NCBI RefSeq assembly: GCF_000381065.1
Contig: NZ_KB905843.1
Span: 62,001 to 126,000, forward strand
Origin: Propionispira raffinosivorans DSM 20765
GTDB taxonomy: Bacteria; Bacillota; Negativicutes; Selenomonadales; Selenomonadaceae
DNA length: 64,000 nt
Direction: 5' to 3'
Positions 15,142 through 22,586 of this stretch are shown here, in pieces (within the stretch, counting starts at the first letter, position 1; each line of letters begins with the position of its first letter). The notes below the pieces were generated by a model. That model saw only the letters and a list, made by a program, of their open reading frames with translations, was not told the DNA's origin and did not search any database. A program made the position numbers and the translations under genes.

Positions 15142-15528
15142 TTGGGATTTTCGCAAATGTTAAAAGATCTTCGCAATTCAGCCGGACTGCAACAAAAACA
15201 GCTTGCTGAAAAATTAGGTGTCACACAAGCTACAATCAATGGCTATGAATCAGGTAAACGAGAACCAAGAATTGAAATGCTGATAAAGATAGCAGCCCTT
15301 TTCAATGTCACGATTGATTTTCTCATTGATGCGCACACAGAAAAACCTTCGGATAGAGCACAGGACCTTCTGAAAAAGATTGATTCTTTATCCGAACAAA
15401 ATTTTGAAACAGCCGCCCAAGTAATTACCGCCCTCAGCAACGACCCGCGCCAACTTTATCGGGAATTTATGCTGAGTCGTCAAATAGCCGAGACACCCGC
15501 TGACTACAAAACCGACAAACAAAAATAA
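15142..15528 (+). CDS. XRE-family repressor of the element
   Basis: 128 aa from a TTG start, preferred over the upstream GTG because AAGGAGG is placed seven bases before it. The N-terminal helix-turn-helix is Q-Q-K-Q-L-A-E-K-L-G-V-T-Q-A-T-I-N-G-Y-E-S-G-K-R-E-P at about 17-42, followed by F-N-V-T-I-D-F-L-I. The C-terminal part is short and has no peptidase-like S24 region, so it would not self-cleave in an SOS response. It diverges from the excisionase-like operon and probably keeps the element quiescent. Confidence 0.85.
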   Translation: MGFSQMLKDLRNSAGLQQKQLAEKLGVTQATINGYESGKREPRIEMLIKIAALFNVTIDFLIDAHTEKPSDRAQDLLKKIDSLSEQNFETAAQVITALSNDPRQLYREFMLSRQIAETPADYKTDKQK

Positions 15529-15679
15529 ATTGCCTGTCGGCTGAACCTACGAACTACCCCTGCTATTACTGTTTTATTTTGTTTTATTTCCTTTAGTACT
15601 TATCTGTCGGAATAGCGACCGCAAACTCCCCTGCAAAGTAGACGGCACTCCCGACCGCAAATAATACGACAATGTTTTT

Positions 15680-15722
15680 TTATCCACAGCATATAAACAG
15701 GATAACCACAGAGTTATCCACA
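15680..15722. promoter_or_regulatory. two perfect DnaA boxes before the integrase gene
   Basis: TTATCCACA occurs at 15680-15688 and 15714-15722, with a partial ATAACCACA between. The second touches the integrase ribosome-binding site (AGAAAGGAG). Binding of host DnaA could control int or help replication of the excised element; inference. Confidence 0.5.
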
Positions 15723-15739
15723 GAAAGGAGTTTATAAAA

Positions 15740-16870
15740 ATGGCAAGACGAGGAAACGGAGAAGGGTCGATTTACTACGATAAAACAAAAAAATGCTGGG
15801 TTGCTTCCATCTGCATCGGGGTTGACACCACCACCGGAAAAACAATCCGCCGTCGTGTCTATGCCGATAATAATAAAGACATCATCACCAAGAAAAACGA
15901 TATGCTGGCAAAATATAAAGACACCTATTACATGGATGCTGACCGGATCACCGTCGGTGACTGGGTGTCAAAATATCTTGACACCTATAAAAAAGGCAGT
16001 GTCCGGCAAAACACCTACGAATCCTATCTATATCTAGCCAAACACTACATTGCCCCGCACTTAGGTACGGTAAAACTCGACAAACTGCTACCTATACAAA
16101 TACAGCATTTTGTCAACGATTTGGCGGCGCAACACTCGCCCCGCACGGCAGAATACGTCCTTGCCATTTTAAAAATGGCGATCCGAAGGGCGGTAGATGA
16201 AAACATTCTCGTCAAAGACGTCACTCGCGGCATTAAAAAACCGCGAAAAAAAGCAAAAGAAATTCATCCCCTGACCCCCGAAGATGTGCAAATTCTGATC
16301 GATAAAACAAAATCCGACAAAATGAAAATGGCGATCAAAATTCTCTATATGACGGGTATGCGTAGTGAAGAGCTGCTCGGTCTGACTTGGAATAAAATTA
16401 ACTTCGCCAAACAACAGCTTACCATCAGTCAGGTTATTATTCGCACCAAAGATGGTCCTATTATTGAAGCGCCAAAAACACAAGCCAGTGCCCGCGCTAT
16501 ATCCCTGCCGCCTAAACTTTTGACGGCACTCAAAAACTATAAAAAACTGCAAGCCGCTGAAATACTCAAAAACAAAAACTATCAAAATCAAAACTTCGTA
16601 ATCTGTCGGCAAAATGGACTGCCCATGATGCCGGTATGTTTCTGCAATATTTTTGGACGCAATGCCAAAAATGCCGATATTGCCATTACCGCCCACGGAC
16701 TCCGCCATACCCACGCCACCCAACTTTTCAAAGCCGGCTGGAACGCAAAAGATGTCCAGGAACGCCTCGGACATTCTTCCGTCAGCGTAACCCTGGACAT
16801 CTACACCCATCACGTTCCTCAAAGACAAAACGACATCGCCGCCTACCTAGACCAAATTTGCCCGAACTAG
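15740..16870 (+). CDS. int: tyrosine recombinase (integrase)
   Basis: 376 aa. The N-terminal AP2-like arm-binding domain (G-E-G-S-I-Y-Y-D-K-T-K-K-C-W, ~7-20, then G-K-T-I-R-R-R-V) is followed by a SAM-like core-binding domain (~72-155) and the catalytic domain. Visible catalytic residues are Arg208 (T-G-M-R-S-E-E), His319-x-x-Arg322 (H-G-L-R-H-T-H), His345 (L-G-H-S-S) and the nucleophile Tyr355 (L-D-I-Y-T-H-H). It should integrate and excise the element at the tRNA-Ser anticodon loop. It is 4.6 kb from the right attachment site, farther than usual, because the defence operon and tRNA lie between. The ribosome-binding site is AAAGGAG. Confidence 0.93.
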   Translation: MARRGNGEGSIYYDKTKKCWVASICIGVDTTTGKTIRRRVYADNNKDIITKKNDMLAKYKDTYYMDADRITVGDWVSKYLDTYKKGSVRQNTYESYLYLAKHYIAPHLGTVKLDKLLPIQIQHFVNDLAAQHSPRTAEYVLAILKMAIRRAVDENILVKDVTRGIKKPRKKAKEIHPLTPEDVQILIDKTKSDKMKMAIKILYMTGMRSEELLGLTWNKINFAKQQLTISQVIIRTKDGPIIEAPKTQASARAISLPPKLLTALKNYKKLQAAEILKNKNYQNQNFVICRQNGLPMMPVCFCNIFGRNAKNADIAITAHGLRHTHATQLFKAGWNAKDVQERLGHSSVSVTLDIYTHHVPQRQNDIAAYLDQICPN

Positions 16871-16873
16871 ACG

Positions 16874-16910
16874 AAAGGCACCGCTGCATTTTTGCAGCGG
16901 TGCCTTTTTT
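16874..16910. terminator. terminator between int and the HNH gene
   Basis: AAAGGCACCGCTGCA-TTT-TGCAGCGGTGCCTTTTTT: a 15-bp stem and T run serving the integrase gene, possibly both convergent genes. Confidence 0.85.
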
Positions 16911-18048
16911 ATCTACACTGGCGTTTAGCTTCCTTCACTATGCATTTTAATTTTTCAATCAGGTCAACATCCTCATTTCCATTCTTCACAAAATCTAATT
17001 GTTCAGCTAAATCTCTTTTAAGTTTTCCTAGAGCCTCTTGATTGATATTTTCTTTGCAATACGGATATCCTATCATCGCAGCCTTCAATGCCGCTTGATC
17101 AGCATACGGATTATAACCTTTCTTTGACAAATCCGTCCATAAATTATCCGTCCACATTAACTTTTTTCGTATAAAATCCGCTGCAATATTTTTATGATAC
17201 TTATATAATTCTTCAGTTTTAAATACCTTTAAAAAATTTTTAATATCTTTATCGCGAGTATTTACATGAACATTCAAATCTATCTCCATTAGACTTTTGA
17301 ACTCTGCTTTAAATTTGAAATAATCATTAAAATTATCACAATAAGGATTCGGATCATCAAATGTAAAGTCTTTATCCCCCTTTAGTGACGAATTACAAAA
17401 TTTGCAACTTGGCACCAAATTATAAAGCGACATTGAAAAATATGGGTATTTACTTTTAGGGAGAAAATGGTCTAAATCTGCCCGACATTTACCATCTTTG
17501 GTAAGTATAGGTGTTATATATTGTCTATTACAATATGGACAAACCCTTATATTTGACAGAAATACAAATGTATATGGTGTCCATTTTGTATCGAATTTTT
17601 GATTGTCACAATAGCTTTCTAAGTAAAGTGGTTGAGTCGGTTCGGTACTTGTTCGTTTGGAAAATCTTTCATAGCCAAATAGTTCTAATATTACATCTTG
17701 GTATATCTCTTGTTCTAAAGCACTGGACATATGTATAGCATTATATGCAACTGAAATTTCATCATACAGTGTTCTTAATACATTAACATCACCAATTGCC
17801 AACAATTCCGCATTGCTCTCACAAATTTGGATAAAGTCATCAAATTCAGTTGACATACCTTGCTGCTTAAATTCATCAAACCATTGCATTTGTTCTGGTG
17901 ATGCAGATTTTAATTTATTTTTTTTCTTTGTAACTTTCCTTTGAAAAATTTCATCATAATTTGCGCTGTCAAAATTGGGTACTATTTTATTTTGAAAATA
18001 TTCCAAATGTCTTCGTTGCATTTCGGTACTAATCTCAATTTTAATCAT
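16909..18048 (-). CDS. HNH endonuclease, PtuB-like effector
   Basis: 379 aa. The first ~160 residues are helical and charged. The HNH/zinc region is C170-P-Y-C173, then D-L-D-H-F-L-P-K-S-K (His194), N210, and C215-K-F-C218-N-S followed by S-L-K-G: two Cys pairs to bind zinc around a beta-beta-alpha-metal core. This is the pattern of the HNH partner (PtuB) in Septu systems and related retron-linked PtuAB pairs. The start overlaps the ATPase stop by four bases (ATGA). It should be the DNA-cutting effector, controlled by the ATPase. At 379 aa it is longer than common PtuB proteins. A Septu assignment is likely, not proven. Confidence 0.75.
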   Translation of the reverse strand: MIKIEISTEMQRRHLEYFQNKIVPNFDSANYDEIFQRKVTKKKNKLKSASPEQMQWFDEFKQQGMSTEFDDFIQICESNAELLAIGDVNVLRTLYDEISVAYNAIHMSSALEQEIYQDVILELFGYERFSKRTSTEPTQPLYLESYCDNQKFDTKWTPYTFVFLSNIRVCPYCNRQYITPILTKDGKCRADLDHFLPKSKYPYFSMSLYNLVPSCKFCNSSLKGDKDFTFDDPNPYCDNFNDYFKFKAEFKSLMEIDLNVHVNTRDKDIKNFLKVFKTEELYKYHKNIAADFIRKKLMWTDNLWTDLSKKGYNPYADQAALKAAMIGYPYCKENINQEALGKLKRDLAEQLDFVKNGNEDVDLIEKLKCIVKEAKRQCR

Positions 18049-20042
18049 TTCATTTCACCTAAATGTTTATGATTACGAATAATAAATTCCATTACCTTAA
18101 CTTGTTCAGGCTGCGTAAGATCTTTAAATTTTTCTATAACAACTGTTGAGTTCTGAACATGATCATCAAAACAAGCAGAAAGTTTATCATTTGCAGACTC
18201 CCATAAATTCAACAACATATTTTTTATCAATGGCTCGCCTATCAGATCAATTATCTTTTTATTTTTTTCTAAAACACGACGATACGCTGATACATATTCC
18301 AAATTCGACAAAGTTTGTATTTCATGCTTTCTATCATCCTCATAGTTGTTTAAGTCCTTATTTATGGACTCTAAATTTTCTCGTAGTGTTTTAATGATTC
18401 CATTAGAGTAATCACCTATTATGCCTATATGCTTATTGTCATTTAAGAAAAAAGAGTCATTGTATAAATTATATATATTGGCGGCAAAAGTTTTCTTTTT
18501 TATATTCGTATCAATAACAATCTTATCATCAGAACCGGTTAAATAAATAATATGATGATTGGGAATATCAGACAGAAAAATTGGCGAATGTGTTGTAAAA
18601 ATGATTTGAATTTTCTTTCCCTCAAAAATCGCAGGCATCATATCTAAAATTCTTTCTACAAATTTCTGCTGCCACTTCGGATGTAAGTAAAGATCCGCTT
18701 CATCCATTAGAATTAGCATACTGTGTGTCCTGGTCCCTGATTGCCTTTCTTGATCCTGTATTTTCTGTCCCAATTCATAGAATGTTGCATATAAATCAAA
18801 AAAAGCAAATTCGCCTGTGCTCATTTCCCATTCAAAAAGCAAATAATCATATATCTGTCCAATACTTACCAGATAATTATTATAAAAAGCCTTTATTTTC
18901 GCTACATTTTTTTTACCGTTTAAATTCAATAAAATACCATCATCAAGCATATCTGTTTTAATTTCATCTTCTAACAAAAATTTTATGGTTTTTTTATATG
19001 CCATAGCAATTGCAGCTTTATTCGCCGGTGGATTAATCATCTTATTCATCGTAACGTTTACAAATTTCATAATAAAAACAACATCATCTGTAATGTTATT
19101 TTTATTATAACTGATTATTTCTTCCCACTTTTCCAATATTTCTTTTATATTTATATAATATTTTTGAGTACTCTGACTGGACAGAGCTGGAACAATACGC
19201 CGTAACAAAGAAAAAAGAATACCCTCTATACAAAATCGAGCATCTTCCGCTTGTAGAAAATCAAACTTTTCAGATTGAAAAATATCATTTATCTGTTTTT
19301 TTATAACTCTAAATCCACTAAACTTATTTTTGATTAAGTCTTGAATAATATCTCGATAATTCATCTTCTTCACAGCTAATCTAGACAATGTAAATGGTAA
19401 GTTCGCTGATTCCAAAGCTCTCATTTGTCTTTGGGTTGATTTATGGAAAAAATTTAATATAGGATCAGACTCATTATTGGTAACACGCATCTCAACTGCG
19501 TTGCTCTTCGCTGATTGAAGACTTTGCATTAATGATAAATTGTAAAAATGCCCCTCCGACTTTAGAAAAGACGCCATATAACTAGAACAACTGAAAGTAT
19601 TTGTATAATTAACCATGCAAATACTTTCACTTAAACTTTTGGTGTTGAAAAAAAATTTATATTTTTCTTGCCTCTTTATTTGTTCTATATTTTCATCCAA
19701 CTTGCTATACCATATAAAAAATTCACCTGGCATGTTTTTTTCTGTAGCTGGTTGAAAAAAAATAATAATATATGGTATAGCAGAAGCCCCCTCAATTGAC
19801 TCTATTCTGTAAACATCACTGAGTGCCATAAGCAAGGTAGTTTTACCGCTACCATTTTCACCAACAATCACTGTAACATTAGAAATATTGGGAGTATTTT
19901 CTGCAAAAATATTTACAGCCTCATTATTTTCTTCAAAAAATAACTTATTTGCATTATATGAAAATTGAAAATTAGAACTGAAATTAAATGCTTCTGATTT
20001 TATTTTCTCATAACCTTTAATCCAAAAAAACACTAACTCCAT
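18045..20042 (-). CDS. Septu/PtuA-like SMC-type AAA ATPase
   Basis: 665 aa from the ATG at 20040-20042, chosen since AAGGAG lies eight bases upstream. Walker A is G-E-N-G-S-G-K-T-T (61-69); Walker B with the D-loop-like L-M-D-E-A-D-L-Y-L-H-P at about 445-455; then F-T-T-H-S-P (~483-488), the switch His of OLD/RecF-type ATPases. Between them is a ~370-residue helical insertion. These are features of PtuA and similar defence ATPases without a fused TOPRIM domain. PtuA forms a complex that holds HNH PtuB inactive until infection. Here it is the middle gene of three. Confidence 0.78.
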   Translation of the reverse strand: MELVFFWIKGYEKIKSEAFNFSSNFQFSYNANKLFFEENNEAVNIFAENTPNISNVTVIVGENGSGKTTLLMALSDVYRIESIEGASAIPYIIIFFQPATEKNMPGEFFIWYSKLDENIEQIKRQEKYKFFFNTKSLSESICMVNYTNTFSCSSYMASFLKSEGHFYNLSLMQSLQSAKSNAVEMRVTNNESDPILNFFHKSTQRQMRALESANLPFTLSRLAVKKMNYRDIIQDLIKNKFSGFRVIKKQINDIFQSEKFDFLQAEDARFCIEGILFSLLRRIVPALSSQSTQKYYINIKEILEKWEEIISYNKNNITDDVVFIMKFVNVTMNKMINPPANKAAIAMAYKKTIKFLLEDEIKTDMLDDGILLNLNGKKNVAKIKAFYNNYLVSIGQIYDYLLFEWEMSTGEFAFFDLYATFYELGQKIQDQERQSGTRTHSMLILMDEADLYLHPKWQQKFVERILDMMPAIFEGKKIQIIFTTHSPIFLSDIPNHHIIYLTGSDDKIVIDTNIKKKTFAANIYNLYNDSFFLNDNKHIGIIGDYSNGIIKTLRENLESINKDLNNYEDDRKHEIQTLSNLEYVSAYRRVLEKNKKIIDLIGEPLIKNMLLNLWESANDKLSACFDDHVQNSTVVIEKFKDLTQPEQVKVMEFIIRNHKHLGEMK

Positions 20043-20088
20043 TGAGGTCACTCCTTAAAATGATTAATTTTGAGTATTTATCTAAGCT

Positions 20089-20916
20089 CTATATCTTAAA
20101 TAAATACAATTTTTCAATTTCTGCATTCAGATTGATGAATTTCTCTTTATTCTTGCAAAGCTCTTCAACAATCTTTTTGTTAAGCTCAAAATCTTTTCTT
20201 AACCACAATATAGGATGAGATATACAGCTAATATCATTACAAATTATTTTATCTGCACAATTGTAATACCCAAAAGCCATTTGATAGAACTCTTGAATTG
20301 CCTTTATATTTTCCTCATCCGAATATATTAAATAATAGTTTTCTAAAAGCTGATTTAAATAAGAATAATCAATACTCTCAAAACAAAAACTTGTGTTTAG
20401 ATAATATTTTCGTCCTTGTTCAAAACACTGACGATAAACTGCCGCTAGATGATGAGCCCCATCATAATTATGTATACAAACCTCATTATTCCACGTTTGA
20501 ATAGAAGCATTCCAGCGAACTACTCTTTCATTTAAATGCTTTGTATTATTTTGAAAATCTAATTCCGTCTCAAACATAACCGGTCCATCTATATCCAACG
20601 ACATAGAAAAATCTTGTAAATTTCTTCTTTTTATTTCAGTTGTCTTCGCATCTGAGATTTTATCCACCGTTAATATATCTAACTTTATGTCTATGATGTC
20701 ACTTGTTGTAATAATATCTTGAAATTTCGAATATTTTCTTACATAACGGATTAATTCATTATAAAAGAAAAGAGTGGATTGATTCCAGTTTATGCAACAA
20801 TCCTTGTATGGGTAGTTTGTAATGTCTTCATATAGCTGTTTAATGTGATTCCTGGCTGTTTGCTTAGGAGTATTCACGCATTTCAAAATATCTTTTAAAA
20901 CCTTTAAAGCCTTAAT
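20089..20916 (-). CDS. unrecognised first gene of the Septu-like operon
   Basis: 275 aa if read from an ATT at 20914-20916, which stands exactly eight bases after a strong AAGGAG; no ATG, GTG or TTG has a usable ribosome-binding site, and the next possible start (TTG, 20886) is 38 bases away. The added residues M-K-A-L-K-V-L-K-D-I-L continue a helix. The one striking motif is H-N-Y-D-G-A-H-H-L-A-A-V-Y-R-Q (about 149-163), resembling the D-G-x-H-R-x-A-A of ParB/sulfiredoxin-like folds. The family is not recognised. Gap to the ATPase gene 46 bp, so co-transcription is likely. Confidence 0.6.
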   Translation of the reverse strand: MKALKVLKDILKCVNTPKQTARNHIKQLYEDITNYPYKDCCINWNQSTLFFYNELIRYVRKYSKFQDIITTSDIIDIKLDILTVDKISDAKTTEIKRRNLQDFSMSLDIDGPVMFETELDFQNNTKHLNERVVRWNASIQTWNNEVCIHNYDGAHHLAAVYRQCFEQGRKYYLNTSFCFESIDYSYLNQLLENYYLIYSDEENIKAIQEFYQMAFGYYNCADKIICNDISCISHPILWLRKDFELNKKIVEELCKNKEKFINLNAEIEKLYLFKI

Positions 20917-21020
20917 ATTAACATCTCCTTAATCCCTTAGGATTTTATTTTATGAAAATATCAACTAAGACAAGCTTTTTAATCACTCGCCCTCATTGCC
21001 TCTTTTTAAAAACAAATGCA

Positions 21021-21053
21021 AAAAAGGCTCCGTGCAAGCCACACGAAGCCTTA
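21021..21053 (-). terminator. terminator of the element-borne tRNA-Ser
   Basis: AAGGCTTCGTG...CACGGAGCCTTTTTT on the minus strand, a near copy of the hairpin behind the disrupted tRNA at 1370-1403. Confidence 0.7.
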
Positions 21054-21064
21054 TAAAATACTAC

Positions 21065-21152
21065 TGGCAGAGAGGGTGGGATTCGAACCCACGGTACCTT
21101 GCGGTACGTCTGATTTCGAGTCAGAGACCTTCGACCACTCGGACACCTCTCC
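21065..21152 (-). tRNA. tRNA-Ser(CGA), complete, carried by the element
   Basis: 88 nt with encoded CCA. The 5' GGAGAGG pairs with CCTCTCT (one G-U), the D arm is TCCGAGTGGTCGAAGG, the anticodon loop CTCGAAA with stem TCTGA/TCAGA, a long variable arm (TACCGCAAGGTACC) as in class II tRNA-Ser, and the T arm GGTTCGAATCCC. The anticodon CGA (21116-21118) reads UCG. It is inside the element, 290 bp from the right core, and should replace the host gene that the element splits. A TATACT -10 box lies upstream. Confidence 0.93.
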
Positions 21153-21320
21153 ATAACCATGTTCTTAATCAACGGTAATAGTATACCATAAATGGTAATA
21201 AATAAAAACCACTGATAAAAAACTGTTTCATCATAACATGAAACTTTATGAAATTTTTCTGCATACATAACAAAAAACAGAATGAATAAAAATTACATTC
21301 TCTTATGATGCATTACCGCT

Positions 21321-21342
21321 ACTGCACCCCAGTTGCACCCTA
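21321..21342. promoter_or_regulatory. candidate integrase arm site, right end
   Basis: ACTGCACCCCAGTTGCACCCTA: two TGCACCC heptamers, 11 bp apart, paired with the set at 1583-1604. It lies about 100 bp from the right core. Confidence 0.55.
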
Positions 21343-21442
21343 ACTGTAAAATAATTACTTAAAAGCATAATTTTATGCAGTCAAAATATCAGCAATATCA
21401 AGGCTTCGCGGCACTTTCTCTAAAAAACACAATTTCTGCTAG

Positions 21443-21486
21443 ATTGATTTCGAGTCAATCACCTTCGACCACTCGGACACCTCTCC
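21443..21486 (-). pseudogene. 5' half of the split tRNA-Ser(CGA); right attachment site
   Basis: GGAGAGGTGTCCGAGTGGTC through the D arm and 5' strand of the anticodon stem to CTCGAAATCAAT, after which the sequence leaves the tRNA pattern. The core ATTGATTTCGAGTC (21443-21456) repeats 1459-1472. The original promoter, with a TATAAT box at about 21517, is on the host side, so a truncated transcript into the element is possible. Confidence 0.85.
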
Positions 21487-21588
21487 GTAAGTGTTCTATA
21501 GAGAACATAAAATATTATATCATAGAATGCTTAAAAATAAAATACATAAAGCTAGTTTTTTCAAAAAAATCCTTTTTAACAAAAAATA

Positions 21589-21640
21589 CAAGATGAATTG
21601 TTACGTAAAATATTACAGAACAATTCATCTTGCTTTTTTT
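21589..21640. terminator. terminator of tadA
   Basis: CAAGATGAATTGTT and its complement AACAATTCATCTTG (21619-21632) flank a 16-nt loop, with T runs outside on both strands. The stem overlaps the end of tadA. Confidence 0.7.
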
Positions 21641-22122
21641 TCTTGTTTATTCGTTTTCCTACGCTGGCGAAAAAATGTTTTCATTATTGCAGAACATTCA
21701 TCACTTAAAACGCCTGCTGTAACCTGCAATTGATGATTCAATGCAGCATTATCGACAATATTAAATACCGATTCTGCTGCGCCAGCTTTATAGTCCAAAC
21801 CACCATAAACAATACGATCAATTCGGCTCATAACAAGTGCACCTGCACACATTGGACAAGGTTCTATCGTGACATATAATGTCGTTCCCGTTAAACGCCA
21901 ACGTTTCAGCTGCTTGCAAGCTTCTTGAATCACAATCATTTCTGCATGTGCCGTTGCATCATGCCAAGATTCACGCATATTATGCCCAGAAAAAATTATG
22001 CCGCCATTTCTATCCACCAAAATCGCGCCTATTGGTACTTCGCCCAAATCGAATGCTTTCTGTGCTTCTGCCAAAGCAAGTCTCATATATGTTTCATCTT
22101 GATTCATCTTGTCATTCCACAC
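21625..22122 (-). CDS. tadA: tRNA-specific adenosine deaminase
   Basis: 165 aa with the cytidine-deaminase zinc motifs H-A-E-M (His and the proton-shuttling Glu) and P-C-P-M-C-A-G-A, plus E-V-P-I-G-A-I-L-V in the first strand. TadA converts A34 to inosine in the anticodon of tRNA-Arg(ACG); that tRNA is encoded in this window at 55311-55387. The first in-frame start is a GTG; an ATG five codons later (M-N-Q-D-E) is an alternative. The gene is the first chromosomal gene beyond the right element junction. Essential in most bacteria. Confidence 0.93.
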   Translation of the reverse strand: MWNDKMNQDETYMRLALAEAQKAFDLGEVPIGAILVDRNGGIIFSGHNMRESWHDATAHAEMIVIQEACKQLKRWRLTGTTLYVTIEPCPMCAGALVMSRIDRIVYGGLDYKAGAAESVFNIVDNAALNHQLQVTAGVLSDECSAIMKTFFRQRRKTNKQEKKAR

Positions 22123-22167
22123 TCCACTACTTGTATGAGTGCATTATACACTACCACTAAAAAAGCG

Positions 22168-22383
22168 TCAAACTCGAGGCATCCTGCCCAACTCCAATGT
22201 ATATGCTGCCGAGGGTTGTTCTTCTACTGACTTTTCCATTGTATGTTTCAATATGTTTCGGAAAGCTGATTGTTTCTTTTTCTTCGGGTTGTCAAAAGAT
22301 TGACTTTGTTGATCATACTTATTTTTCAGATCGTATTGATGAATTTTTTGAACCCTAATAATTTCCGATACTTTTGGTAACAT
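22168..22383 (-). CDS. hypothetical protein, 71 aa
   Basis: It starts M-L-P-K-V-S-E-I-I-R-V-Q-K after a good AAGGGGGAG ribosome-binding site. It is basic and hydrophilic, with a P-K-K-K-K-Q patch in the middle and no membrane segment. No family recognised. It precedes tadA by 45 bp on the same strand. Confidence 0.55.
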   Translation of the reverse strand: MLPKVSEIIRVQKIHQYDLKNKYDQQSQSFDNPKKKKQSAFRNILKHTMEKSVEEQPSAAYTLELGRMPRV

Positions 22384-22586
22384 GACGTCTCCCCCTTAAA
22401 CTACTTGAATTAACATCCTTGTTACTAATATTATCGGCATTATTTGTAAAAACTTAATAGTTTCTGTAAAAATAATAGGACTTTTTCCTTATTGCTATAA
22501 TTGAATTAATGAATATTAGCTTTCAAATTGTTATAATGTCGTTTAAGTACGAAGATTTTAAACTTTATATTATGAGCAATAACAAG

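Larger units (their letters stand above)
1459..21456. mobile_element. integrated ~20-kb element in the tRNA-Ser(CGA) anticodon loop
   Basis: The ends are 14-bp direct repeats (1459-1472 and 21443-21456) that are the two halves' shared piece of one tRNA-Ser gene. Inside are a tyrosine integrase, XRE repressor, excisionase-like gene, winged-helix genes of replication type, an amidase and many defence-like cargo genes. Paired TGCACCC motifs lie near both ends (1583-1604 and 21321-21342) and would flank the joined attP. The element carries a complete tRNA-Ser(CGA) close to its right end. No virion or conjugation genes are seen. I read it as a satellite-like or defence-cargo integrative element; the class is inference. 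Confidence 0.8.

Noticed and set aside
18045-20042. OLD-family nuclease (with TOPRIM)
   Set aside because: The C-terminal part after the switch His has no E-x-x-x/D-x-D TOPRIM pattern, and an HNH nuclease gene is coupled instead, as in PtuAB.
21375-21596. Plus-strand frame crossing the right attachment site
   Set aside because: It runs through the tRNA half on the wrong strand; an artefact of the attachment site.
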